From Candidatus Aquidulcis sp. (lineage in GTDB: Bacteria > Chloroflexota > Anaerolineae > Anaerolineales > UBA4823), in the NCBI GenBank assembly GCA_020723385.1, contig DYIZ01000019.1, forward strand, positions 1-58,033: a stretch of 58,033 nt of DNA, read 5' to 3'. The notes beneath the pieces were generated by a model. That model saw nothing but the letters and a program-made list of their open reading frames with translations, was not told where the DNA came from and did no database searches. Numbering within the stretch: the stretch's first letter is position 1; the number at the start of each line of letters is the position of its first letter. The translations under genes were made by a program, and so were the position numbers. Shown here piece after piece: positions 31,916 through 39,224 of this stretch.

Positions 31916-31941
31916 AGGTACCTCCACTAATAGCGAGTGAA

Positions 31942-31947
31942 ATTATA
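31942..31947 (-). promoter_or_regulatory. Extended -10 promoter of ftsH
   Basis: Read on the minus strand, TGG-TATAAT forms an extended -10 element about 27 bases before the ftsH GTG. No clear -35 box is needed for this type. Confidence 0.6.
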
Positions 31948-32014
31948 CCAATCTATGTCATCCGCTGGTAGTCGAGAATATCGAATCAAGGCATTTCTAA
32001 CAGCACTCTAACAA

Positions 32015-32043
32015 TTGACGCGGGAGGGAAAATATTCTATACT
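32015..32043 (+). promoter_or_regulatory. Sigma-70 promoter of the acidic membrane protein gene
   Basis: TTGACG (32015-32020) and TATACT (32038-32043) stand 17 bases apart, about 50 bases before the ATG. Confidence 0.75.
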
Positions 32044-32092
32044 GACACCAAGAAAGTTTGTCCAGATCACGAACCGTACGAAGGAGGCCATT

Positions 32093-33226
32093 ATGTCCGC
32101 GGAAGATGATCATCCCCAGGAGTTTCCACCTGAAGAAGAAACCCCGTCCGGCGAGGAGCCGGTAACCCCGGAGGATGCGACCCCATCCGAGGGTGGTATG
32201 GGCACAGCCCGTGAGGAGATCGAAACCGGCGTCGGTATGCTCCCCGAAGAACAGCCCCGCGAAGGGGATCGAGGCATGGGGGCCATGGATCCCATCCTGA
32301 CCGACGAAGAACTGCCAGCAACCCCCGGCGCGCCGCTAGCCGAGATGGAAGTTCCTCCAGCCGAAGCCGCCAAGGACGCGCCGCTTTTCAGTGAAAAGGC
32401 TTACGACGAGCCTGGCCCGACAGACTTTAGCAGCGAAGCGCCCAAGCCCAGCGAGATCAAGCCTGCCAACCCGGAAATGACGAAGCTGTTGGTCACCGAC
32501 AAAGATGTCAAAGAGCTTTGGAAACGGGCCGACACGGCCAAAGCTGGCGTGGATGAGCATGTGGGCACGCTGGTCATTGCGCGCGACCTGTTCGATCTCA
32601 TCAAGTCGGCGCGCAACGAGCTGATGGCTGGACGCGACAACTACGAGGAAGCCGAGCGGTTCGTAAACGAGGTGGAATACCGTGTGCATTTGAGCGTTTT
32701 GCTGAAAAAATGGTCTCAAACTATCGGCATCCGCCTATTTTTCTATGAATTGATTTGGGGTGTACTGCTGGTAATTCTGGCGCTGCTTACCTTGTCCAAA
32801 GGATATTCCAGTGGGCAGCAAGACCGGATATACCTGTTCACTACCATGGTCTGGGGCGGGGTCGGCGGCGTGGTCGGCGCGTGGTTCTCGTTGATCAAGC
32901 ACATTGCCCAGGATCAAGATTTCGATATCCAGCACACGCTTTGGTACCTCTATACACCCCCTATGGGGATGTTACTTGGGCTGGCTGTCTGGCTGATTAT
33001 GCGATCAGGGTTGTCAGCCGTAAACGGACCTCTCAACATTCAAAGTCCCCTCCTTATTTACTTCATAGCCTGGCTGGCGGGTTACCAGCACAATGTTTTC
33101 ACCGATCTGGTCAAGCGGGCGATGAAAGTTCTCGAAACAGCGCCTGCTCCGAGTTCTGGCAACCAAACGACGAGCACCACCACAACAACCACCACGAAAC
33201 CGACCAAGCCTGAAGATAAAGCATAA
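32093..33226 (+). CDS. Membrane protein with acidic disordered N-terminus
   Basis: The start is the ATG at 32093, behind AAGGAGG. The 377-residue protein has about 120 acidic, Pro-rich, probably unstructured residues (EFPPEEETPSGEEPVTPEDA), a helical part (KLLVTDKDVKELWKRADTA, then LVIARDLFDLIKSARNEL), and four membrane helices (about 217-240, 250-275, 288-305, 318-336) before a short cytoplasmic tail of repeated Thr and Lys. The tail TTTTTTTKPTKPEDKA is low-complexity. I do not recognise a family. The acidic arm may bind partners. It has its own promoter and terminator and so stands as a single-gene unit divergent from ftsH. Confidence 0.75.
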   Translation: MSAEDDHPQEFPPEEETPSGEEPVTPEDATPSEGGMGTAREEIETGVGMLPEEQPREGDRGMGAMDPILTDEELPATPGAPLAEMEVPPAEAAKDAPLFSEKAYDEPGPTDFSSEAPKPSEIKPANPEMTKLLVTDKDVKELWKRADTAKAGVDEHVGTLVIARDLFDLIKSARNELMAGRDNYEEAERFVNEVEYRVHLSVLLKKWSQTIGIRLFFYELIWGVLLVILALLTLSKGYSSGQQDRIYLFTTMVWGGVGGVVGAWFSLIKHIAQDQDFDIQHTLWYLYTPPMGMLLGLAVWLIMRSGLSAVNGPLNIQSPLLIYFIAWLAGYQHNVFTDLVKRAMKVLETAPAPSSGNQTTSTTTTTTTKPTKPEDKA

Positions 33227-33258
33227 CCATCATTTATCCCCCATCGTCCAAACGAGAG

Positions 33259-33317
33259 CCGATTATTTGATGTTCGAATGTGCTTCGCACGCTCGAACAT
33301 CAAATAATCGGATTTTT
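33259..33317. terminator. Bidirectional terminator hairpin
   Basis: A 25-base arm starting CCGATTATTTGATGTTCGA (33259-33283) pairs with 33287-33311, with TTC in the loop and only two non-Watson-Crick positions. TTTTTTT follows on the plus strand, ending the gene at 33226. It resembles the hairpins at 1012 and 57979 in size and loop. Confidence 0.85.
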
Positions 33318-33371
33318 TTGGCCGACAAGCGGCCTACGAACCAAACAGACGGGGAGGTCTGAGTATGACTT

Positions 33372-34493
33372 TCACCAATCCAGGTTGTTTCGCCCCCAAA
33401 TGATACCTTCGATATGCCGCCACAAGCGGCGCAGGATCGAACGGGTGCGCGCATACAGCCGGTAGCTGACCGGCCGCACTTTGCGCTTGACCGGGGCCAG
33501 GAATGGCCCGGTCCAAACTGCGGCGGCTGCGCCCCAGGTCAGCCCCGCGCCGAACCCAACAAAGACCACTTTATCCCCAGCCTTCAGCCGCCCCGCTCCA
33601 ATCGCCTCGATGGTCGCAATCGGGATGGAGGCTGTCGAGGTGTTGCCATAGCGGTCAACATTGACCATGCAGCGCTCCATCGGGATTTCCAACCCCCGCA
33701 CGGCTGATTCGATGATGCGCCGGTTCGCCTGGTGAGGAATCACCAGCGTAACGTCTTCCAATGGGATGGCGGCTTTTTCCAGTGATTCACGCGTCGCCGA
33801 TTCCATCACCCGCACTGCAAAGCGGAAAACTTCCCGCCCGTTCATCTGGATGACGTGCTGCTTTTTGGAGACAGTTTCATGGCTGGCAGGCAGGTGGCTG
33901 CCCCCGGCAGGCACCGAAAGCAGGTCGCCGCCGGAACCGTCCGAGCGCATCACGGCCGAAAGCACCCCGCCCGGCTCGTCGCTGGCTTGCAGCACGAACG
34001 CTCCCGCGCCGTCCCCAAACAAAATACAGGTGTTGCGGTCTTCCCAATTGGTAAAGCGCGAGAGCGTCTCCGCGCCGATGACCAGGGCGGTCTTGATGGA
34101 TTCACTGCGGATGGCTTGAGTCGCCATGTTCAAGGCGAAGATGAACCCGCTGCATGCTGCCGACAGGTCGAAAGCGCCAGCCTTCGACGCCCCGATAGCA
34201 TCCTGCACCAGGCAGGCGGTGGCTGGAAAAACGTGTTCTGGCGACGAGGTGGAGACGATGATGAGATCAATCTCGTCTGGCCTCAGGCAGGCAAGCTCCA
34301 GGGCCTTGAGCGCCGCGTCAACCGCCAGCGTGGCTGTTGACTGGTCGGGCGCAGCAATGTGTCGTTCACGGACACCGGTATGCGAAACGATCCAATCGTC
34401 AGTAGTATCAATCAGCTTGGATAACTCCGCGTTGGTCATTATCCGTTCAGGTACGGCCATTCCCCAGCCGGTTATGTGCGCGTATTTGGTCAT
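33372..34493 (-). CDS. fabH: Beta-ketoacyl-ACP synthase III (FabH)
   Basis: The start is the ATG at 34493 (MTKYAHITGWGMAVPERIMTN), rather than 34523, which would begin inside a repeat. The catalytic triad is Cys114 (SAACSGF), His254 (IPHQAN) and Asn284 (GNTSTAS). It condenses an acyl-CoA primer with malonyl-ACP to begin fatty-acid synthesis. At 373 residues it is about 45 longer than the family average; the extra C-terminal part (residues 330-373, PFLAPVKRKVRPVSYRLYARTR...) is basic and not typical. It follows FabF on the same strand. Confidence 0.92.
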   Translation of the reverse strand: MTKYAHITGWGMAVPERIMTNAELSKLIDTTDDWIVSHTGVRERHIAAPDQSTATLAVDAALKALELACLRPDEIDLIIVSTSSPEHVFPATACLVQDAIGASKAGAFDLSAACSGFIFALNMATQAIRSESIKTALVIGAETLSRFTNWEDRNTCILFGDGAGAFVLQASDEPGGVLSAVMRSDGSGGDLLSVPAGGSHLPASHETVSKKQHVIQMNGREVFRFAVRVMESATRESLEKAAIPLEDVTLVIPHQANRRIIESAVRGLEIPMERCMVNVDRYGNTSTASIPIATIEAIGAGRLKAGDKVVFVGFGAGLTWGAAAAVWTGPFLAPVKRKVRPVSYRLYARTRSILRRLWRHIEGIIWGRNNLDW

Positions 34494-34528
34494 AAGCAAT
34501 CCTCGTAATCCGCTGCCAAACAAATTCG

Positions 34529-34576
34529 ATCACGAATGACACGAATGGACGAATAGACACTTGTGTCATTCGTGAT
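34529..34576. repeat. CACGAAT-word inverted array
   Basis: ATCACGAATGACAC (34529-34542) is exactly inverted at 34563-34576; GAATGGACGAAT copies lie between. It fills the gap between FabF and FabH. The array at 56885-56980 uses the same word. Confidence 0.88.
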
Positions 34577-34595
34577 AATAAAGCGACATCCCATT

Positions 34596-35870
34596 TCATT
34601 GGCCTGGCGCGCCGGGCGTAGCTTCGAACCGGCTGAGGATGAGCGTGGCATTGTGCCCGCCAAAGCCGAAGGAGTTGGACATGGCGTGCCGCACCGCGGC
34701 TGGGCGAGCGACGTTAGGCACATAGTCGAGGTCGCAATCTGGATCGGGGGTGTCGTAGTTGATGGTCGGCGGTAAAAGCGACTCTTGCAGCGTTTTGACG
34801 CAAATCAATGCTTCCAGCGCGCCGGCTGCGCCGAGCAAGTGGCCGGTCATGGATTTGGTGGATGACACGGGCACTCCGTAGGCGAGTTCACCAAACGCGG
34901 CTTTGATAGCGGCCGTCTCGCTCTTGTCATTGAGCGGCGTGCTGGTGCCGTGGGCGTTGATATAGCCAATATCCGTAATGTCCAGCCCCGCATCGGCCAA
35001 TGCAATCTTCATGCACCGCGCCGCGCCAGCCCCTTTCTCGTCAGGAGCAGTGATATGAAAGGCGTCGTTCGATGCGCCATAACCGCTGACCTCGGCCAGG
35101 ATGTGCGCTCCCCGCGCCTGGGCGTGTTCGAGCGATTCGAGCACGAGCACCGCCGCCCCTTCGCCCATCACGAACCCGTCCCGGTTGCGGTCGAACGGGC
35201 GTGAAGCGCGCTGCGGCTCATCGTTGCGCATCGAAAGGGCGGTCATATTGTGCAGACCGGCCACGGCGATTGGGTGCAGCACCCCCTCGGCCCCGCCGGC
35301 CAGCATGGCGTCGGCTTCGCCGCGTTGGATGATATGGGTCGCCTCGCCGATGGCGTAGTTGCCGGTGGCGCAAGCTGCCGATACCGCCAGGTTGGGGCCG
35401 CGCATCCCGAATTGGATTGCCACCATCCCGCCTGCCGAGTCGGGGATCATCATGGGAACCAGGAACGGGCTGACCCGTGAAGGCCCGCGTTCGTGGTAAA
35501 TCTTGAATTGGTCGAAGAGTGTTGACCCCCCGCCGATGCCCGACCCAATGAGCACCCCGATGCGGTCGCGGTTCTCGTCGGTGACGGTCAGCCCGGAGTT
35601 TTCCAGCGCCTGCCCGGAGGCGGCCAACCCAAGCTGGGCAAAGCGATCCATCCGCCGCGCGTCACGGCTGCCGAAGCGCGTCGCGGGATCGAAATCCTTG
35701 ACCTGCGCCGCAATCTTGACTGGCGAGTCGCTGGCGTCGAAATAGGTGATCAACCCGACGCCGGATTTACCCTGGATGATGTTTTGCCAGAGCGTGTGTG
35801 GGTCGTTGCCCAGCGGGCTGATGCAGCCCATCCCGGTGATGACGACACGTGTGCGTTCACGATGATCCAT
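34596..35870 (-). CDS. fabF: Beta-ketoacyl-ACP synthase II (FabF)
   Basis: The start is the ATG at 35870 (MDHRERTRVVITGMGCISPLG), behind CAGGAGG; the frame is open further upstream but that part is the shadow of the HAD-DinB gene. The 424-residue protein has the triad Cys167 (SAACATG), His307 (NAHGTSTPLND) and His344 (MTGHLLGAAGALE), as in KAS II. It extends acyl-ACP chains in fatty-acid synthesis. FabH follows 100 bases downstream. There is no acpP or fabD in the window. Confidence 0.94.
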   Translation of the reverse strand: MDHRERTRVVITGMGCISPLGNDPHTLWQNIIQGKSGVGLITYFDASDSPVKIAAQVKDFDPATRFGSRDARRMDRFAQLGLAASGQALENSGLTVTDENRDRIGVLIGSGIGGGSTLFDQFKIYHERGPSRVSPFLVPMMIPDSAGGMVAIQFGMRGPNLAVSAACATGNYAIGEATHIIQRGEADAMLAGGAEGVLHPIAVAGLHNMTALSMRNDEPQRASRPFDRNRDGFVMGEGAAVLVLESLEHAQARGAHILAEVSGYGASNDAFHITAPDEKGAGAARCMKIALADAGLDITDIGYINAHGTSTPLNDKSETAAIKAAFGELAYGVPVSSTKSMTGHLLGAAGALEALICVKTLQESLLPPTINYDTPDPDCDLDYVPNVARPAAVRHAMSNSFGFGGHNATLILSRFEATPGAPGQ

Positions 35871-35909
35871 GGATACCTCCTGTTGGAGAACTAATCTTGG
35901 TATATAACA

Positions 35910-35932
35910 CCGCCTCCCGATGAGGGAGGCGG
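35910..35932. terminator. GC-rich stem-loop between the HAD-DinB and FabF genes
   Basis: CCGCCTCCC pairs with GGGAGGCGG around GATGA. It lies between two minus-strand genes. There is no T-run, so it may only weaken read-through or shield the RNA end. Confidence 0.5.
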
Positions 35933-35971
35933 CGGAATAAATGCGCGTTGACCAGGGAGGAGTGCAGCAAT

Positions 35972-37162
35972 TCAATGGGATTGGATGGTCTGATACACCT
36001 GCCGCACGTGCAGCCGGTCGTGTTGGGTGAGAATATTGACGATCTCGTGCAGGCGGGTGGGGCCGAAGATGGCGTGGCGCGCCGGGCGATCCCAGCCCTC
36101 CGGAGGCAGGCTGCCCAGCAAGGCCAGCAGCTCCTTTCGGGATGCAGTGAAATCCCGCATGGCCTGTATCCCATTCTGTTCGCAGTAACCCCGTTCGGCG
36201 GCCCAACGGTCGGTGTCTTCGCCTGGGATGAAGGGATTGGTTTCCTGGGTGATCTTTTTCATCCGGGGCAGATTGACCCCGTCTTCCACGTCTCTCAGAT
36301 GACAGAGGATCTCGTTGACGCTCCATTCATCTGGCAGCGGGCGGCGCGTCCAGCCGTCAGGGGTCAGGCGCTCCGCGAGAGTTGCCAACGCTGCGGGGGT
36401 CGCGGTGGCAATGGCAAGCAGGGATGATGGGGTGGCGTAAACCGGCTGCAAGGTTTCGGGGTTGGTCGAGTCGAGCCAGGGGAGCACATCTGCCAGCGTC
36501 CCGTGGGCGGTGGTTCCAAGCGGGGCGGGAGCACTAGAGTTGATCCAGAATGTGGGAAGCCCCAATTGCTGCGCCGGGGTTATATCGTTGGCCGGGTCGT
36601 CGCCGACCATCACAACTGGGCCTTCGGGCCAGCCCATCTGTGCCAGGAACTCGGCGTAATAAGCCGGGTGCGGTTTGGCAAAATGGAAGGATTCGTATGA
36701 GGGGATAAGGGAAAAGGGATATTGGCTTGGAGAGAGGCCAGCCCAAGTGAGACGTTGCACGATGGCCGTGCGCGGGAACAATGGGTTGGTGGCAATCCCC
36801 ACCCGGTAACCGTGTGCCAGGGCTGCCTCGACCAACTTGACTGCCTCGGGGCGAAATTGCGTCAGCGATTTGAGGCGGGGAAATTCTTCGGCGTAGAAGC
36901 GATCAATTGTTGCCTGAACATCGCTCCGTTTCACACCGAGCGGGGGATAGAAGGCAGTGTCGAAAGTTTCAGCCAGGGTAAGGTCGGGCTGGCCGGCTTT
37001 GACCATCTTTTGCGTGGCGGACAGCAGGGTTCTGACCAGAAACGCCGGATCGGCGTGGGGCGCCATGCAGCGCGACAGGGACTGCAAATAGGCGGGCACG
37101 AATGTGTCCATTTCATTGCCCAGCAGGGTGTTATCCAGGTCGAGAAGCAGGGTCAGGGCCAT
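35972..37162 (-). CDS. HAD hydrolase fused to a DinB-like domain
   Basis: The first 230 of 396 residues are HAD: motif I DLDNTLLGNEM (nucleophile and acid Asp), motif II IATNPLFP, motif III region FHFAKPHPAYYAEFL and motif IV VMVGDDPANDI. Residues 235-396 are a DinB/YfiT-like four-helix bundle, with LPDEWSVNEILCHLRDVED giving one His and TQHDRLHVRQVYQTIQSH giving the last two; together they match the three-His metal site of DinB proteins. HAD domains dephosphorylate metabolites; DinB-type proteins transfer thiols or act as hydrolases. The fusion is rare to my knowledge. It sits 8 bases before the gene at 37167 (same strand, upstream), so a shared transcript is likely. Confidence 0.82.
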   Translation of the reverse strand: MALTLLLDLDNTLLGNEMDTFVPAYLQSLSRCMAPHADPAFLVRTLLSATQKMVKAGQPDLTLAETFDTAFYPPLGVKRSDVQATIDRFYAEEFPRLKSLTQFRPEAVKLVEAALAHGYRVGIATNPLFPRTAIVQRLTWAGLSPSQYPFSLIPSYESFHFAKPHPAYYAEFLAQMGWPEGPVVMVGDDPANDITPAQQLGLPTFWINSSAPAPLGTTAHGTLADVLPWLDSTNPETLQPVYATPSSLLAIATATPAALATLAERLTPDGWTRRPLPDEWSVNEILCHLRDVEDGVNLPRMKKITQETNPFIPGEDTDRWAAERGYCEQNGIQAMRDFTASRKELLALLGSLPPEGWDRPARHAIFGPTRLHEIVNILTQHDRLHVRQVYQTIQSH

Positions 37163-37166
37163 GCGG

Positions 37167-37496
37167 TCACGCTTTGTCGAAGGGAGGCGGCAGGGTGTGG
37201 CACTCTCCGCAGCCGATGTGCGGGTCGAAGTTACCGCGTTGGGTTTTCCGGCAATAGGGTTTCACCTGCACCTGCCGTTTGAGGAAAGGAAACGGGCGGA
37301 TGACCTGGCCTTCGAGCACCATTTCAGGGCAGGCATTGGCCAGCAGAATGGCGGGTACCGGGCATGTGGTGCAAAGGTCGCGCGTCCAGCGCTGCGGCGG
37401 GGCAGCCGCGTTCAACAGACGGCATTCTTCGTGCTCGCGGCCGCGGTAATAATCCCCATAGAAATATCGGCATTCCTTACCAGCAGGGGTTCTCAT
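37167..37496 (-). CDS. Cys-rich protein of unknown function
   Basis: This 109-residue protein starts at the ATG at 37496 (MRTPAGKECRYFYGDYYRGREHEECRLL). Ten Cys lie in pairs or near pairs: DLCTTCPVPAIL, ANACPEM, KPYCRKTQ and GCGECHTL. The spacing points to one or two metal or Fe-S sites. I recall similar short proteins in Chloroflexota, annotated as hypothetical. It overlaps neither neighbour and ends 4 bases before the HAD-DinB gene; EF-P lies 90 bases upstream on the same strand. The longer frame opening at 37691 overlaps EF-P and should not be used. Confidence 0.7.
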   Translation of the reverse strand: MRTPAGKECRYFYGDYYRGREHEECRLLNAAAPPQRWTRDLCTTCPVPAILLANACPEMVLEGQVIRPFPFLKRQVQVKPYCRKTQRGNFDPHIGCGECHTLPPPFDKA

Positions 37497-37585
37497 AAGA
37501 GACAGGGGATAGGCGATAGGGATGGAAGCCGGAAGCCGGGAGAGGAATGACGAGAAAGGGTCATCTCCTCTCGACCATTGTTGCT

Positions 37586-38143
37586 CTAAACGCGGGTAAC
37601 GTAGCTCCCGGTTGAAGTGTTGACCCGGATGGTGTCGCCGGTTTCGACGAAATTCGGCACGGTAACTTCCAGCCCGGTCTCGGTCTTGCATTTCTTGGTC
37701 ACGCCGGTGGCGGTGTCGCCGCGGATGGCCATACCGGCTTCGGTCACTTTCATATCCACCGAGGCGGGTAATTCGATATCGAGCGGCTCACCCTCATAGA
37801 AAGTCAACTTGACTTCCAGGTTTTCGACCAGAAAATCTCTGGCCTCACCGAGTATCTCGCCGCGCACCGCGGGCTGTTCGTAAGTGTCCAAATCCATGAA
37901 ATTGTAAAGCTCGCCATCGTTGTACAGATACTGGACGTTGTGAAAATCCAGGCGGACATCTTGCACGCGGTCGCCGGATTGGAATGTTTTTTCCAGCGTT
38001 GTGCCGGTACGCAGATCAACCGCCTTGATGCGAATGGATGCGTTGCCGCGCCCGGACTTATTGTGATGGTAATCCAGCACTTTGTAAAGCTTGTTATCGA
38101 ACTCGAATGTGACCCCTTTGCGAAGGTCGTTGACATCAATCAT
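37586..38143 (-). CDS. efp: Translation elongation factor P
   Basis: This 185-residue protein has the three EF-P domains: KOW-like N-terminus (MIDVNDLRKGVTFEFDNKLYKVLDYHHNKSGRGNA), OB domain and the C-terminal S1-like domain (ETGLEVTVPNFVETGDTIRVNTSTGSYVTRV). It relieves ribosome stalling at proline runs. The loop tip, where E. coli has modified Lys34, carries Arg32 (SGRGNA). Arg at this site occurs in EarP-dependent EF-Ps, but no earP gene lies in the window. It appears to be the first gene of a short operon with the Cys-rich protein. Confidence 0.95.
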   Translation of the reverse strand: MIDVNDLRKGVTFEFDNKLYKVLDYHHNKSGRGNASIRIKAVDLRTGTTLEKTFQSGDRVQDVRLDFHNVQYLYNDGELYNFMDLDTYEQPAVRGEILGEARDFLVENLEVKLTFYEGEPLDIELPASVDMKVTEAGMAIRGDTATGVTKKCKTETGLEVTVPNFVETGDTIRVNTSTGSYVTRV

Positions 38144-38273
38144 ATCTTTCCTCTTTTTTCTCTGTGTGCTCTCTGTGGCAAAATACTAACCGCATCGAAC
38201 ATGGAGACTACCGATTTTCAGGCTTGCCGATTATAGTCCACCGCCAGAGGCGTGGCAAGAGGATTATCAGAAT

Positions 38274-38303
38274 ACCCCCAGGAGTTTTGAAAACCCCTGG
38301 GGT
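38274..38303. terminator. Terminator-like hairpin before the receiver gene
   Basis: ACCCCCAGGAGTTTT pairs with GAAAACCCCTGGGGT with one mismatch and one bulged base. It is a relative of the terminator at 7438-7466. It lies between the divergent efp and receiver genes, where a terminator is not needed, so it may be a repeat or a control element. Confidence 0.45.
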
Positions 38304-38393
38304 CTGCAGAGAGGATTATAGAAATAACCCTGACTCTTCGATAACCTTGTGGTAAACTTTAGAGGAAGATTGGGCGATGCCCAGGAGGTTCCT

Positions 38394-38792
38394 GTGGAAG
38401 AGAAAGTAAAACACCTGGTTTACGTCGAAGACGAACAAGAAATGATTGACCTGGTGCGGTTGATCCTCAGCCGCAGAGGCTTCGAAGTCCTTGGCGCAAA
38501 CGGCGGGCGCGAGGGCCTGGATTTGATCAAACAGCGGCTGCCGGACCTGGTGTTACTCGATCTGATGATGCCGGATATGGACGGGTGGGATGTTTATCAG
38601 CAAATGAAGGCTGATGAAGCCACCCGCGATATTCCTGTAATCGTCGTCACAGCGAAAGCCCAGAGCATTGACAAAGTGTTGGGTTTGCATATTGCCAAGG
38701 TGGACGATTATATTTCGAAGCCGTTCAGCCCCCAGGAATTGGTGGACAGCGTCGAAAAAGTTTTGAGCAAACGTCAGCCAGCCGCCGGATAA
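38394..38792 (+). CDS. Stand-alone response-regulator receiver protein
   Basis: The start is the GTG at 38394 (MEEKVKHLVYVEDEQEMIDLV), behind AGGAGG; the frame opens earlier at 38349 without a ribosome site. The 132-residue protein is a single receiver domain: VEDEQE, phospho-acceptor Asp in LVLLDLMMPDMDGWD, Thr in VIVVTAKAQSID and Lys in DYISKPFSPQEL. There is no output domain. It is followed by a DUF192 gene 54 bases downstream. Confidence 0.88.
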   Translation: MEEKVKHLVYVEDEQEMIDLVRLILSRRGFEVLGANGGREGLDLIKQRLPDLVLLDLMMPDMDGWDVYQQMKADEATRDIPVIVVTAKAQSIDKVLGLHIAKVDDYISKPFSPQELVDSVEKVLSKRQPAAG

Positions 38793-38846
38793 ACGATAAG
38801 AACAGTCAACGGGACGACGAGGTCGCCCCGTTGACTATTAGACGGG

Positions 38847-39224
38847 ATGCGTTACGTCATCGTTCATAACCTTAACCGGCCCGATATCCAGCCGCTCGTG
38901 GCTGGATACTGTACCTCGTTTTTCTGCCAACTGCGGGGATTGATGTTCGCCCGGCCCTTGCTGCACGAAAAGGCGCTGGCGCTGGTTCAGGCCAAAGATA
39001 GTCGTCTCGACGCATCTATTCACATGCTCTTCATGCGCATGGATCTGGCCGTGGCGTGGATCAACTCGATCGGGAAAGTGGTGGATGTCCGGCTGGCGCG
39101 CCGCTGGCGGCCGGCCTACCTGCCCAAAGCCCCGGCAAAATATGTCTTGGAGATGAATGTCTCACGATTACAGGATTTCGAAATTGGGGATCAGGTGCGT
39201 TTCGATGAAGCGTGGGTGGATTAG
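38847..39224 (+). CDS. DUF192-family protein
   Basis: This 125-residue protein has the DUF192 core: FFCQLRGLMFARPLLHEKALAL, then SIHMLFMRMDLAVAWINSIGKVVDVRLARRWRP, then PAKYVLEMNVSRLQDFEIGDQVRF. The family is widespread and small; its role is unknown, though exported forms exist. There is no signal peptide here, so it is cytoplasmic. It overlaps the LysM/M23 gene by 20 bases and is probably cotranslated with it. Confidence 0.8.
   Translation: MRYVIVHNLNRPDIQPLVAGYCTSFFCQLRGLMFARPLLHEKALALVQAKDSRLDASIHMLFMRMDLAVAWINSIGKVVDVRLARRWRPAYLPKAPAKYVLEMNVSRLQDFEIGDQVRFDEAWVD

Noticed and set aside
35871-36326. N-terminal extension of the FabF frame
   Set aside because: The extension is a shadow of the HAD-DinB gene; the conserved FabF start with a good ribosome site is at 35870.
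37497-37691. N-terminal extension of the Cys-rich protein
   Set aside because: The extension overlaps the end of EF-P and shows no conserved pattern; the ATG at 37496 begins the conserved part.
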